A stretch of 64,000 nt of DNA from Parvibaculum sp. (lineage in GTDB: Bacteria; Pseudomonadota; Alphaproteobacteria; Parvibaculales; Parvibaculaceae): NCBI GenBank assembly GCA_030649335.1, contig JAUSLL010000042.1:1-64000 (forward strand), written 5' to 3'. The notes beneath the pieces were generated by a model. It saw nothing but the letters and a program-made list of their open reading frames with translations. It searched no databases and had not been told where the DNA came from. Made by a program: the position numbers and the translations under genes. Positions 1-8,765 of the stretch are shown here, piece by piece. Positions within the stretch are counted from its first letter, which is position 1, and each line of letters begins with the position of its first letter.

Positions 1-2087
1 AAGGCAAAGAAGAAATCGCCTACCCCGACACCTGCGTTGGCACCGACAGCCACACCACGATGGTGAACGGGCTTGCAGTTCTCGGCTGGGGCGTGGGCGG
101 CATTGAAGCGGAAGCGGCCATGCTCGGCCAGCCGGTCTCGATGCTTATTCCCGAAGTTATCGGCTTCAAGCTCACAGGCAAACTCGCCGAAGGCGTCACC
201 GCCACCGACATGGTGCTCACCGTTACCGAGATGCTCCGCAAGCGCGGCGTCGTCGGCAAATTCGTCGAATATTTCGGTTCGGGCCTCGACAATCTGACGC
301 TCGAAGATCGCGCCACTGTTGCCAATATGGCGCCGGAATATGGTGCGACCTGCGGCTTCTTCCCTGTCGACGACGAAACCCTCCGCTTCCTCAAAGCGAC
401 AGGTCGCTCGGATGAACGTGTGGCACTCGTCGAAGCCTATGCGAAGGCGCAGGGCATGTTCCGTGAAAAGAACACGCCGGACCCGATCTTCACCGACACA
501 CTCGCTCTCGATCTTGCCACTGTCGTGCCGAGCCTTGCAGGCCCCAAGCGCCCGCAGGACCGCGTCGCGCTCACCAATGTTGCGACAAGCTTTGCCGGCT
601 CGCTCGCCGGTGAATTCGGCAAGCCTGGTCAGGCCCTGACGCGCTTTGCCGTCGAAGGCAAAGACTATGACCTCGGTCATGGCGACGTTGTCATCGCGGC
701 GATCACCTCCTGCACAAATACCTCGAACCCGAGCGTGATGGTTGCAGCCGGTCTCGTCGCCCGCAACGCCCGCCGCCTCGGCCTTCAGTCGAAACCCTGG
801 GTCAAGACATCGCTCGCCCCGGGCTCGCAGGTCGTCACCGACTATCTGAACAAGTCGGGCCTTCAGAGCGACCTCGATGCAATCGGCTTCGACCTCGTCG
901 GTTACGGTTGCACCACCTGCATCGGCAACTCCGGTCCGCTGCCACTGGAAATCAGCCAGACGATCAACAAAAACGACGTTGTCGCCTCCGCTGTCCTTTC
1001 AGGCAACCGCAACTTCGAAGGCCGCGTCTCGCCGGATGTGAAAGCGAACTATCTCGCCTCGCCGCCGCTCGTCGTCGCCTATGCGCTCGCCGGTTCGACG
1101 CAGATCGACATCACCAAAGATCCGATCGGCACCGGTTCCAACGGCCAGCCCGTCTATCTGAAAGACATTTGGCCCTCGACACAGGAAATTGCCGAAACGG
1201 TACGCGCCTGCGTCACGCCGGAAATGTTCCGCAAACGCTACGCCAACGTCTTTGACGGCGATGCCAACTGGCAGAGCATCAAAGTCACCGGTGGTCTCAC
1301 CTATGATTGGGACGGGGAATCGACCTATGTTCAGAACCCGCCCTACTTCGAAGGTCTCAAGACCGAGCTGACACCGCTCGAAGATGTGACCAACGCCCGT
1401 ATCCTCGGCCTCTTCGCCGACTCGATCACGACCGACCACATCTCACCTGCCGGTAACATCAAAGTCTCAAGCCCTGCCGGCTCCTACCTGATCTCCAAGC
1501 AGGTTGGTGCGCAGGACTTCAACGGCTACGGCGCACGCCGTGGCAATCATCAGGTCATGATGCGCGGCACCTTCGCCAATATCCGCATCAAGAACCAGAT
1601 GCTGAACGGTGTTGAAGGCGGCATGACCAAGCTGGAGCCTGAAGGCACGCAAATGCCGATCTATGACGCCGCGATGGAATATAAGCGTCGCGGTACCTCG
1701 CTCGTCGTCTTCGCGGGCAAGGAATACGGCACAGGCTCGTCACGCGACTGGGCGGCCAAAGGCACGATGCTTCTCGGCGTCAAAGCCGTCATCGCCCAGA
1801 CCTTCGAGCGCATCCATCGCTCGAACCTCGTCGGCATGGGCATCGCGCCGCTGCAGTTCATCGGTGACATGAGCTGGCAGTCGCTCGGTCTCGACGGCTC
1901 CGAGATCATCACTATCGAAGGCCTCAAGGGCGTCACGCCCCGGGCCAAGGTGAAATTGCTGATCGAACGCACCGACGGCAGCAGCCAGGTTGTCGATGTT
2001 CTCGCCCGTATCGATACGCAGGACGAACTCGACTACTACGCCAATGGCGGCATCCTGCAGTATGTGTTGCGACGCCTCGCAGCCTGA
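1..2087 (+). CDS. acnA: Aconitate hydratase A, 5' end cut by the window
   Basis: Converts citrate to isocitrate via cis-aconitate in the TCA cycle, in the cytoplasm, using a [4Fe-4S] cluster. The reading frame (first full codon at position 3) is open from the left edge, and the aconitase block [11 protein letters not shown] is read across the first ATG at 60, so the start lies upstream of the window. The three cluster cysteines are visible in SCTNTSNP (near 712) and [12 protein letters not shown] (near 905). The C-terminal swivel domain is intact, with [15 protein letters not shown] and [16 protein letters not shown]. Length and motifs match the AcnA/IRP1 type (about 900 aa) rather than AcnB. 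A strong hairpin terminator follows the stop. No defect is seen. Confidence 0.97.
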   Translation, partial: GKEEIAYPDTCVGTDSHTTMVNGLAVLGWGVGGIEAEAAMLGQPVSMLIPEVIGFKLTGKLAEGVTATDMVLTVTEMLRKRGVVGKFVEYFGSGLDNLTLEDRATVANMAPEYGATCGFFPVDDETLRFLKATGRSDERVALVEAYAKAQGMFREKNTPDPIFTDTLALDLATVVPSLAGPKRPQDRVALTNVATSFAGSLAGEFGKPGQALTRFAVEGKDYDLGHGDVVIAAITSCTNTSNPSVMVAAGLVARNARRLGLQSKPWVKTSLAPGSQVVTDYLNKSGLQSDLDAIGFDLVGYGCTTCIGNSGPLPLEISQTINKNDVVASAVLSGNRNFEGRVSPDVKANYLASPPLVVAYALAGSTQIDITKDPIGTGSNGQPVYLKDIWPSTQEIAETVRACVTPEMFRKRYANVFDGDANWQSIKVTGGLTYDWDGESTYVQNPPYFEGLKTELTPLEDVTNARILGLFADSITTDHISPAGNIKVSSPAGSYLISKQVGAQDFNGYGARRGNHQVMMRGTFANIRIKNQMLNGVEGGMTKLEPEGTQMPIYDAAMEYKRRGTSLVVFAGKEYGTGSSRDWAAKGTMLLGVKAVIAQTFERIHRSNLVGMGIAPLQFIGDMSWQSLGLDGSEIITIEGLKGVTPRAKVKLLIERTDGSSQVVDVLARIDTQDELDYYANGGILQYVLRRLAA

Positions 2088-2105
2088 TCGCGGATATAGC
2101 CAATC

Positions 2106-2137
2106 AAAAGGGCGCTTCCTGCGGGAAGCGCCCTTTT
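2106..2137. terminator. Bidirectional intrinsic terminator between acnA and the DUF4340 gene
   Basis: Ten-base-pair GC-rich stem GGGCGCTTCC/GGAAGCGCCC (2110-2119 and 2124-2133) with a TGCG loop, flanked by AAAA on the left and TTTT on the right, so it can end transcription from both converging genes. Confidence 0.9.
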
Positions 2138-2161
2138 CTTTGTCATTCACTCATATGTTAA

Positions 2162-3247
2162 TCAGGGGGCGAGACCGCCCTCATGCGTCAGCAGGTCCAT
2201 CGACTGCGTGAGCTGGCCGCCCGCAGCCTGAGGCAGCTTGTAAGCCCAGCCCGAAACGCGGGAGTTGATCGCCGCTGCCCGTGTGGCCGCTTCGCCTTCG
2301 TCGCCCGTCGCCTCGATCTTCGCCCACAGCGCGCCGCCGCCGCCAGTGACCGTCAGCGAAATATTCGTGCCGTCGAAGAGTTCAAAATTCACCTGCGGTG
2401 ATGTGTCAGGAAAATTGAACGACGTCACCGGCACCGCATCATCGAAATTCATATCAACAATTGAGGTCGCCGCTCCGTTAACGATGGGCGCGCCACGCGT
2501 CACATAGCCCTCGGGAATATTCTCGATGATGAAATCATTTTCATCCTTCGAGGCACGCGACAAATTCACAGGCTTTTCCGTGCCCACCCAAAGCGTCACA
2601 CGCTTAATGTCATCGCGTTTCACTTCGAGGAACGTCCGGTCGAGCCAATCCTGTGCCGTCGCCACCAGTGGTAAACGCCCGCGCGCAAGCCAGCTCTGGT
2701 CCTCTCCGTCGCGGCGCACATAGATCATGCCTTCGCCGCGCGCATCAATTGTCTGTTCCGGCACTTTGCCTGCGAGCAGAGCCGCAACTTTTTGACCATC
2801 CTTGTCAAAGAATTGAACGCGCACAGCCTTGCCGATATTTTCCGGCTCCGTGAGACCAAGCCGCTGCAGCCATTCCTTGCGTGCCGTGCGCGGCTGATAG
2901 AGCTGCAATTCCGACACGCCGATCAGCGCCTTTTGCACCAGCGCCGGATCGGCCTGATAGTTCACGCGCTCACTCACCCGCCAACGGTTATCGTCGCCGC
3001 GTATAAGCGTAATTGTCTCCGGCTCGCGCATACCGCGCGGCAGCATATAGACAATCTTTGCCACCTGATCGAGACGCGTCTCAAGCCCGGGATACATTTG
3101 CTCCGGCACAAACTGCGCTCGCACACCGCGCTCCTGCACAGACACGGCAACGACAGAGGCAACTACCGCAATAGCGGTTGCCGCCCCCAGTAAGACGAGA
3201 TTGCGCAATGGCTTGTTCACGCGCAGGGCCTCAAAAGAAAACGCCAT
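2162..3247 (-). CDS. DUF4340 domain membrane-anchored protein of a Gld-like ABC operon
   Basis: 361 aa. One hydrophobic segment near residues 17-37 (LVLLGAATAIAVVASVVAVS) anchors a long soluble domain that should face the periplasm. The soluble part resembles DUF4340, a family whose genes usually follow GldG-like genes. It is the last gene of a four-gene operon (ATPase, permease, GldG-like, DUF4340), three bases behind the GldG-like stop. No catalytic motif is seen; a structural or substrate-handling role for the exporter is inferred from context only. Confidence 0.8.
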   Translation of the reverse strand: MAFSFEALRVNKPLRNLVLLGAATAIAVVASVVAVSVQERGVRAQFVPEQMYPGLETRLDQVAKIVYMLPRGMREPETITLIRGDDNRWRVSERVNYQADPALVQKALIGVSELQLYQPRTARKEWLQRLGLTEPENIGKAVRVQFFDKDGQKVAALLAGKVPEQTIDARGEGMIYVRRDGEDQSWLARGRLPLVATAQDWLDRTFLEVKRDDIKRVTLWVGTEKPVNLSRASKDENDFIIENIPEGYVTRGAPIVNGAATSIVDMNFDDAVPVTSFNFPDTSPQVNFELFDGTNISLTVTGGGGALWAKIEATGDEGEAATRAAAINSRVSGWAYKLPQAAGGQLTQSMDLLTHEGGLAP

Positions 3248-3250
3248 CGT

Positions 3251-5170
3251 TCAAACCCCTTTGGCGGCGCGCGCCTTACGGCGGCGATGACGCATAAACC
3301 CGATGCCGATGGCGATGAAGGCCACAAGAACCGGCATCAAAGCCACATTGATGAAACGCACCTTGGCGGCAAGCCCGTCAATGTCGCGGCGCAAATTACG
3401 CTGCACATCGCGCAACGCCTTACGGCTTTTAAGAAGTTCGGCACGGAATTGCGAAGCCTCTTCCTGTGCATTGGCTGACGGCTCGTCACCTGTCTGCGTC
3501 TGCAAGGCGGTCAACCGCTTTTCCGTATCCGAAATACGCGCCGTCAACCTTTGCTGCTCGGCGAGGAAATGCCGGTCGGCTTCACGACGCAACTCATCAA
3601 CCACGACAAAGGGGCGGTCGGCACGTTCGCGGGCACGCAGCGAAATCAGATCATCGGAGCCCATCAGATTGTCGATGGCTGACAAGACAAATTGTGCATT
3701 GTCGGCGATGGGCTTGGCGACGCGCTGACCGTCATAAACTTCGGTCTGCACCCAGAAACGATCATCAAAGAGGTCGCTGTCGGCGACGACAATGATATTC
3801 GCGTCCCCTGTCGTCTCCGCCTGATACTCATCCGCTTTCTCAAGCCCGTCAGAACGCTGTGTCTTTTCCTCGCCCGTCGCTGCCGGTTCCTCAGTAAAAG
3901 CACTCTTGATCGGACCGGACAAACGCGCCGCAAGAATATGACGCTTGCCCGACGGTTTGAAATCCGCAAGCAACTCGTCAGGCGTCGGGCCGGACTTCAC
4001 AAAGTTGAGATCGTAAACTTCAGAATCCTCAGACGACCAGAACAACGGCGTGAAACGCGTTGTCGCGTCCGTCGCCGGTTCGAGAGCGCCGACGGTGGCG
4101 AGGTTCAGATGATCGATATTCGCTGTCACAAGATCATCATGATCGAGATTGGCTTTAGGTACCGTCATCCACAAAACATACTCGCTCGTCTGACGCCGAG
4201 CATCGAGGCCGGTCGCCACACGCATCGCGAGCTTGCGGTCGCCGACAATTTCACGCGGGCGGAATGTCACGCCCCAACTTTGCAAAAGCACGCCAAGATC
4301 GGAGGCTTCCGTATAGCCCTGCACCGGCTGTCCGTTGCTGCCCGATGTGAGGCTCACCTCGGAATGCGGATCGATGGAAACAAGCACGCGACCGCCGCGC
4401 ATAACGAATTGGTCAATAGCATAAAGCGTCGGATCATTAAGCGGACGCGGATGCGCGATCAGCAACACGTCGATGCTTTTGGGCACGCGCACGAAATTCT
4501 GCTCAAGAAAATCAATCTCGAAACGCTCGCGCAGTTCCTCGTAAATCATATAGGGCTTGGACTGACCGCGCATCGCTTCGATCAGGCCGCCGACGCCTGT
4601 GTCCATCGGCAGATTGGTCACGATACCCAGCGTCGGCTTTGTCGGCCGGTTCAGGTTCTGCACGAGCCGCGTCACGTCATACTCAAGATATTGCTGACGC
4701 TCATCGGCAAAGAACGGAATCTGTTCGATACCATCGACCAGATTTGTGCCGACAAGACCGAAGTAAATAATATCACCCTCTGTTGTGCGCGCGCCCTTGA
4801 GGCCGAGCGACATGGCGAGGTCTTCGTCTCCCGAATAGGGTTCGGGATCGATCACTTCAAGAATGAGCTTACCGTTTGAACGGTCACGCATTTCCTGCAG
4901 CAGGTCGCGCACGCGACCGGCATAGGTCCGGATTTGCGGATACTCGTTGGCGAGGCGTTCAGAATAGAAAAATTTGAGCGTTACCGGCTCATCGATTTTT
5001 GCCAGCACATTTTCTGTGCCCTGCGACAGCGTGAAGAGCCTGTTCTGTGTGAGATCGACCTGCGCGGACCGGAACACGACATTGGAGAACAGATTAACGG
5101 CAAGGAACAACACGGCCAGCAGAATGAGCATGGCGATGCGGGTACCGGAGCGGAATTGAGCGTGCTGCAT
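3251..5170 (-). CDS. GldG-like ABC transporter auxiliary protein
   Basis: 639 aa from the chosen ATG at 5170; the frame stays open to 5212, but that extension runs into the permease gene and adds a non-conserved tail, and a GTG at 5179 overlapping the permease stop is the other option. N-terminal membrane segment (about residues 14-34), then a large periplasmic region of the ABC-type 'gliding' auxiliary family (GldG, COG3225) beginning with the typical LTQNRLFTLS block. Before a C-terminal membrane segment near residue 610 lies a charged helical region (DTEKRLTALQTQTG...) likely to be coiled coil. Despite the name, homologues are common in non-gliding proteobacteria and the substrate is unknown. 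Confidence 0.85.
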   Translation of the reverse strand: MQHAQFRSGTRIAMLILLAVLFLAVNLFSNVVFRSAQVDLTQNRLFTLSQGTENVLAKIDEPVTLKFFYSERLANEYPQIRTYAGRVRDLLQEMRDRSNGKLILEVIDPEPYSGDEDLAMSLGLKGARTTEGDIIYFGLVGTNLVDGIEQIPFFADERQQYLEYDVTRLVQNLNRPTKPTLGIVTNLPMDTGVGGLIEAMRGQSKPYMIYEELRERFEIDFLEQNFVRVPKSIDVLLIAHPRPLNDPTLYAIDQFVMRGGRVLVSIDPHSEVSLTSGSNGQPVQGYTEASDLGVLLQSWGVTFRPREIVGDRKLAMRVATGLDARRQTSEYVLWMTVPKANLDHDDLVTANIDHLNLATVGALEPATDATTRFTPLFWSSEDSEVYDLNFVKSGPTPDELLADFKPSGKRHILAARLSGPIKSAFTEEPAATGEEKTQRSDGLEKADEYQAETTGDANIIVVADSDLFDDRFWVQTEVYDGQRVAKPIADNAQFVLSAIDNLMGSDDLISLRARERADRPFVVVDELRREADRHFLAEQQRLTARISDTEKRLTALQTQTGDEPSANAQEEASQFRAELLKSRKALRDVQRNLRRDIDGLAAKVRFINVALMPVLVAFIAIGIGFMRHRRRKARAAKGV

Positions 5171-5175
5171 CTCGA

Positions 5176-5910
5176 TCACCCTGCCTTCTTCATATCGACG
5201 ACAAGGCCGCAAGCAACAAGCCAGACGGTGATCAGCGAACCGAAATAGAAGATGTCGCGCAGATCAATGACGCCTTGCGTGATCGCCGTGAAATGCGTGA
5301 GGAACGAGAAGGAGGCAATCGTGTTCAGCACCTGCTGCGGGGCCCAGCTTGAAAAGAAGTCAATGACAAGCGGCAGGCCGGAGACCGTGAAGAGAAAGCA
5401 GACGACGACGCTGACAACAAAGGCGATGACCTGATTTTTTGTGGTCGCCGACAAGCACGAGCCGATGGCGAGATAGCCACCCGCCAAAAAGAAACTGCCG
5501 ATGTATCCAGCGAGGATCACGCCATTATCAGGGTTACCCAGATAATTGACCGTAAGCCACATCGGAAAAGTAAGCGCCAGCGCAATGCCGGAGAAGACCC
5601 AGGCGGCCAGAAATTTACCGAGCACCGCCGCCCAGAGCGGGATGGGCAGCGAGAGCAAAAGTTCGATGGAACCCGTGCGACGTTCTTCTGCCCAGAGTCG
5701 CATTGAAATCGCGGGGATCAGGAAGAGATAAAGCCAGGGGTGAAAATTGAAAAAGATCAGCAGATCGGCCGACCCGCTTTCAAAATATCCGCCCATATAG
5801 AATGTGAAGGCCCCCATCGTGAAAAGGAACACGACGATAAAGATGAAGGCGAGCGGCGTCGCAAAATAACCGCCGAGCTCACGGCGGAATACGGCTGCTA
5901 ATTCTCTCAT
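5176..5910 (-). CDS. ABC-2 type membrane permease (GldF-like)
   Basis: 244 aa, with about six hydrophobic segments and the ABC-2 permease start MRELAAVFRRELGGYFATPLAF, where short amphipathic helices precede the first membrane span. It overlaps the ATPase gene by four bases (ATGA) and is followed closely by the GldG-like gene, so all four are probably one transcript. It would form the membrane channel with the ATPase encoded at 5907-6908. The pair GldA/GldF plus GldG-like is an exporter of unknown substrate. Confidence 0.88.
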   Translation of the reverse strand: MRELAAVFRRELGGYFATPLAFIFIVVFLFTMGAFTFYMGGYFESGSADLLIFFNFHPWLYLFLIPAISMRLWAEERRTGSIELLLSLPIPLWAAVLGKFLAAWVFSGIALALTFPMWLTVNYLGNPDNGVILAGYIGSFFLAGGYLAIGSCLSATTKNQVIAFVVSVVVCFLFTVSGLPLVIDFFSSWAPQQVLNTIASFSFLTHFTAITQGVIDLRDIFYFGSLITVWLVACGLVVDMKKAG

Positions 5911-6908
5911 GCGACGTTCTTTTCAGATTGGTTGGCGTCAATGCCGTCAATGTCAGAGCGTGTCAACGAGCGGAAAACTTCATCAAGCCGCCCCGGCTCG
6001 CCGTAAAGCGCGCGCACAATCCAGTTGTTCTCGCGTGCGACGCGGGCCACCGCGTCAACCAGCGTAAGATCGCCCGCAACCGCTGTCGCCGACGTACCGC
6101 GCGAAGTGAAAAGCGTGAGCACCGTTTCGCTGCCCCGCGGCGTCACTTCCATGCTGACAACGCCCGGCAAAGTCTTCAGAATTTCTGCAGATTGCACGGT
6201 AAGCTGGCCCTCAACGGTCAGCGTCACCGCATTGTGATAGCGCGAGCGCGAAATGAGTTCAGCCGGCGTACCGTCAGCCACCACCTGTCCGCGATCAATG
6301 ATAAGTGCACGCGAACAGATCGCATCCACTTCTTCCAAGATATGCGTCGAGATGATGATGGCTTTGTCTGCCGACATACGCTTGATAAGTTTGCGCACTT
6401 CGTGCTTCTGATTGGGGTCAAGTCCGTCGGTCGGCTCGTCCATGATGAGGACGGGCGGGTTGTGCAAGATTGATTGCGCAAGACCAACGCGGCGACGGAA
6501 CCCTTTGGACAATGTGTCGATCGGCTGTTCGAGCACACCCTGAAGTTCAGTGGCGGCAACGGCTGCTTCAATGGCGCGTTCGGCTTCAACGCCTTTGAGC
6601 GCGCGCACACGCGCAATGAAGCGCAGGAAAGCGAGCGGTGTCATGTCGCCATAGGCAGGGGCGCCTTCTGGCAGATAACCGATAGTGCGCTGTGCGGCGA
6701 GCGTGTCAGAGACAACGTCATGACCGCAAACGCGCGCGGCCCCTTCGCTCGGCGAAAGAAACCCTGTGACCATTTTCATGGTTGTCGATTTACCCGCACC
6801 GTTAGGCCCGAGAAAACCCAGCACTTCGCCGCGTGCAACCGAAAAGCTGATGTGATTGACAGCGGTAAAAGGGCCAAACCGTTTTGTCAGACCGTCAATA
6901 ACGATCAT
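5907..6908 (-). CDS. ABC transporter ATPase (GldA/CcmA type)
   Basis: 333 aa, cytoplasmic. Walker A GPNGAGKST at residues 34-42, signature LSKGFRRRVGLAQ near 135, Walker B VLIMDEPTDGLDP, and switch histidine ISTH are all present. After the roughly 220-aa ATPase core there is a C-terminal extension of about 110 aa typical of ABC-2 exporters of the GldA/YhaQ group. First gene of the operon. The only promoter-like element seen upstream is a TATATA on the minus strand near 7012-7018, and I could not match a -35 box to it. Confidence 0.92.
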   Translation of the reverse strand: MIVIDGLTKRFGPFTAVNHISFSVARGEVLGFLGPNGAGKSTTMKMVTGFLSPSEGAARVCGHDVVSDTLAAQRTIGYLPEGAPAYGDMTPLAFLRFIARVRALKGVEAERAIEAAVAATELQGVLEQPIDTLSKGFRRRVGLAQSILHNPPVLIMDEPTDGLDPNQKHEVRKLIKRMSADKAIIISTHILEEVDAICSRALIIDRGQVVADGTPAELISRSRYHNAVTLTVEGQLTVQSAEILKTLPGVVSMEVTPRGSETVLTLFTSRGTSATAVAGDLTLVDAVARVARENNWIVRALYGEPGRLDEVFRSLTRSDIDGIDANQSEKNVA

Positions 6909-7109
6909 CGGTTCGCCCGACGCTTGGGCTTCTTGACCCGCTGTCTTGATACGGAATTCTGAAATGGTCTCTCTCCCTGCGCTGCACCGGCAAATCCGCT
7001 GCCCCGCCCCGTTTATATAGGCTTTATTGATGTGTAGGGCAGGACCGCGCCCCTCTCAAGTGAAAGATGTTTCATGCTTTTTTCGCGGGCGGACATCGAG
7101 CCTCTGGCC

Positions 7110-7149
7110 AAAAAAAATCGCTGCATGGCGGGGGGGCACCATGCAGCGA
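7110..7149 (-). terminator. Intrinsic terminator of the small RNA
   Basis: Perfect 11-bp stem (TCGCTGCATGG 7118-7128 with CCATGCAGCGA 7139-7149) and, read on the minus strand, a run of eight T (7117-7110). The orientation of the T run fixes the RNA on the minus strand. Confidence 0.92.
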
Positions 7150-7276
7150 TCCGTTTACTCTGTTGCCTCACTCAATTCGAGGAGGAAGGGTGGCCCGGCC
7201 CTGAGTTTCCATCCCGGTGGGGCTGGGGGGCTGATAAAACCGGAAGGTCCGTGAGGACCGGGCCAGTGAGGCAACA
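7110..7276 (-). ncRNA. Small structured RNA of unknown family, about 165 nt
   Basis: On the minus strand a perfect 12-bp closing stem (TGTTGCCTCACT, 7276-7265, with AGTGAGGCAACA, 7172-7161) encloses a second stem (GGCCCGG 7264-7258 with CCGGGCC 7198-7192). Inside are at least two hairpins: GGTCC-TCAC-GGACC, and CCGGT paired with ACCGG. The 3' side of the junction leaves 19 nt unpaired that include CCTCCTC, an anti-Shine-Dalgarno-like motif seen in several alphaproteobacterial trans-acting sRNAs. An intrinsic terminator follows 11 nt downstream of the closing stem and a promoter precedes it. I do not recognise the family; 6S RNA was considered, but the large two-sided bubble is not evident. 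Function as a base-pairing regulator is inference. Confidence 0.65.
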
Positions 7277-7281
7277 ATTGA

Positions 7282-7309
7282 AATATGGAGGTCCACTGTG
7301 TTCACCCAA
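7282..7309 (-). promoter_or_regulatory. Putative sigma-70 promoter of the small RNA
   Basis: On the minus strand TTGGGT (7309-7304) and CATATT (7287-7282) are 16 bases apart. The predicted transcription start falls at about 7276, the first base of the closing stem, which is why I favour this pair. Confidence 0.5.
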
Positions 7310-7412
7310 GGGCTGAATAAAGGCAATTTTGTGATTCGTAAAAATTCGCAAAACGATCGAAAAAGTGAGACTATCGGCGGGTTGGAGACCATGCGCGGAG
7401 GCAGATCAGGCG

Positions 7413-7808
7413 ATGCAGGAACGGCCCGAAAGCACAAACTCTGCCCCCGTTGCGCTGGTTAAATCTGCCGGTGGTTCGCCTGCCCTGCGCGCGCCCGTTG
7501 CCGAACCCGACATCTTTTTCACTCGCGCCGAATTCGACGCCATCCTCTCGCTTTATGGCCGCAAGGTCGTTGAAGGTGAGTGGCGTGACTACGCCATCGG
7601 CTCGACGCGCGAAGTGGCAACCTTTGCCATTCACCGACGCGCAAGCGAGCAGCCGCTGTTCCGCATCGAAAAGCGCCCGAAGCTTGCCCGCCGTCAGGGT
7701 GCTTTCAGCGTCGTCGCCGCATCGGGCCTTGTGATGAAGCGCGGCCATGATCTTGCTCAGGTACTCAAGATTTTCGAAAAGCGGGTGCTACGCATCATTG
7801 ATGCTTGA
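7413..7808 (+). CDS. DUF2794 domain protein
   Basis: 131 aa from the ATG at 7413, which has GGAGG at 7398-7402; the frame opens further upstream, at 7365, without such a site. The central part (FFTRAEFDAILSLYGRKVVEGEWRDYAI and the LARRQGAFSVVAASG region) matches DUF2794, a cytoplasmic family largely confined to Alphaproteobacteria with no known function. Probably monocistronic: a promoter region shared with the divergent small RNA lies upstream and a terminator follows. Confidence 0.88.
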   Translation: MQERPESTNSAPVALVKSAGGSPALRAPVAEPDIFFTRAEFDAILSLYGRKVVEGEWRDYAIGSTREVATFAIHRRASEQPLFRIEKRPKLARRQGAFSVVAASGLVMKRGHDLAQVLKIFEKRVLRIIDA

Positions 7809-7830
7809 TGCCCGCGTCCCGGCCCAACAA

Positions 7831-7857
7831 AAAGCCCCGGTGTTTCCACCGGGGCTT
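7831..7857. terminator. Bidirectional terminator between DUF2794 and the BI-1 gene
   Basis: Stem AAAGCCCCGGTG/CACCGGGGCTTT with loop TTTC. Adjacent A and T runs make it usable from both sides. The same hairpin, base for base, occurs at 16168-16197. Confidence 0.9.
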
Positions 7858-7880
7858 TCGTGTTTTCAAGCGAAGCAGGA

Positions 7881-8639
7881 TCAGCGGCGGTTGCCGAAGA
7901 GCTGCAGCAGGAACATGAACATGTTGATGAAGTCGAGATAGAGCGACAGAGCACCCATGATCGCCTTCTTGGAGGCGGTCGCTGCCGCGTCGCCCACATA
8001 GTACATTTCCTTGATGCGCTGCGTGTCATAAGCCGTGAGGCCCGCAAAAATCAGCACGCCAAGCACGGACACGGCCCACTGGATCATCGGGCTGGCGAGC
8101 CAGATGTTGACGACCGAAGCCACGAGAAGGCCAATCACGCCCATGATGAGGAACGAACCGAAGCCTGTGAGATCACGCTTTGTCGTGTAGCCGTAGAGGC
8201 TCAGACCACCAAAGGCGATGGCTGTGACAAAGAAAGTCTGAGTGATCGAAGCGCCGGTGTAGATGAGAAAGATGCTCGACAGCGACAGACCCATGAGGCC
8301 TGCAAACAGCCAGAACGAAATCTGGGCTGTCGACACCGACATCTTCGAAATCCGGGCACTGAGAAAGAACACCATGCCGAGCGGCGCGAGCATCACGACC
8401 CATTTCAGCGGGCTTTGATAGAGCGCGGCACCGGCCGATGTCAGCGCAAGGCTGCCATCCGGCGTTTGGACAACGGCGAACTGGAACGCGAGATAGGCAA
8501 CGACGCCTGTCAGCGCGAGTCCGCCTGCCATGTAATTGTAAACACTGAGCATGTAGCTGCGCAGACCTTCATCAATCGCGGCATTGCCGCGCGAGATGGT
8601 CGCGCCCGACTGCATACGGTCCTGGTCAAAATTGGCCAT
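7881..8639 (-). CDS. Bax inhibitor-1 (BI-1)/YccA family membrane protein
   Basis: 252 aa with seven hydrophobic segments, starting after a soluble N-terminus of about 35 residues. It carries family blocks such as LRSYMLSVYNYMAGGLALTG and, near the end, TAYDTQRIKEMYY, which contains the conserved acidic/tyrosine motif. Bacterial BI-1 homologues (YbhL, YccA, YetJ) are inner-membrane proteins linked to calcium leak or FtsH modulation; which applies here cannot be told. Start chosen at MANFDQDRM, preceded by GGAGGG. Monocistronic, with a terminator shared with DUF2794. Confidence 0.93.
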   Translation of the reverse strand: MANFDQDRMQSGATISRGNAAIDEGLRSYMLSVYNYMAGGLALTGVVAYLAFQFAVVQTPDGSLALTSAGAALYQSPLKWVVMLAPLGMVFFLSARISKMSVSTAQISFWLFAGLMGLSLSSIFLIYTGASITQTFFVTAIAFGGLSLYGYTTKRDLTGFGSFLIMGVIGLLVASVVNIWLASPMIQWAVSVLGVLIFAGLTAYDTQRIKEMYYVGDAAATASKKAIMGALSLYLDFINMFMFLLQLFGNRR

Positions 8640-8765
8640 ATTAATGCACCCTCCTGCGTGTGCTTCTCAACAATATCGGGGGTAAACCCCATTTATTCAA
8701 GGTGAAACCGACAGCCGAAGACAAAAGTTCACATGAAAAAGTGGTAACCATACCAATGGTTTAGC

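Larger units (their letters stand above)
6909..7412. other. Gene-free stretch: leader of the ABC operon, small RNA locus, DUF2794 leader
   Basis: 504 bases without a credible protein gene. From the left it holds the untranslated leader of the ABC exporter operon (to about 7020), the small structured RNA with promoter and terminator on the minus strand (7110-7309), and an AT-rich spacer that serves as promoter region of the DUF2794 gene on the plus strand (7310-7412). Short open frames here overlap RNA stems and lack ribosome binding sites. Confidence 0.8.

Noticed and set aside
3692-4879. Plus-strand open frame of 395 codons opposite the GldG-like gene
   Set aside because: No family resemblance, no ribosome binding site, and the minus-strand gene is well supported.
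7110-7276. 6S RNA, SRP RNA or RNase P RNA as identity of the small RNA
   Set aside because: The SRP and RNase P core sequences are absent on both strands, and the symmetrical bubble of 6S is not seen; left unassigned.
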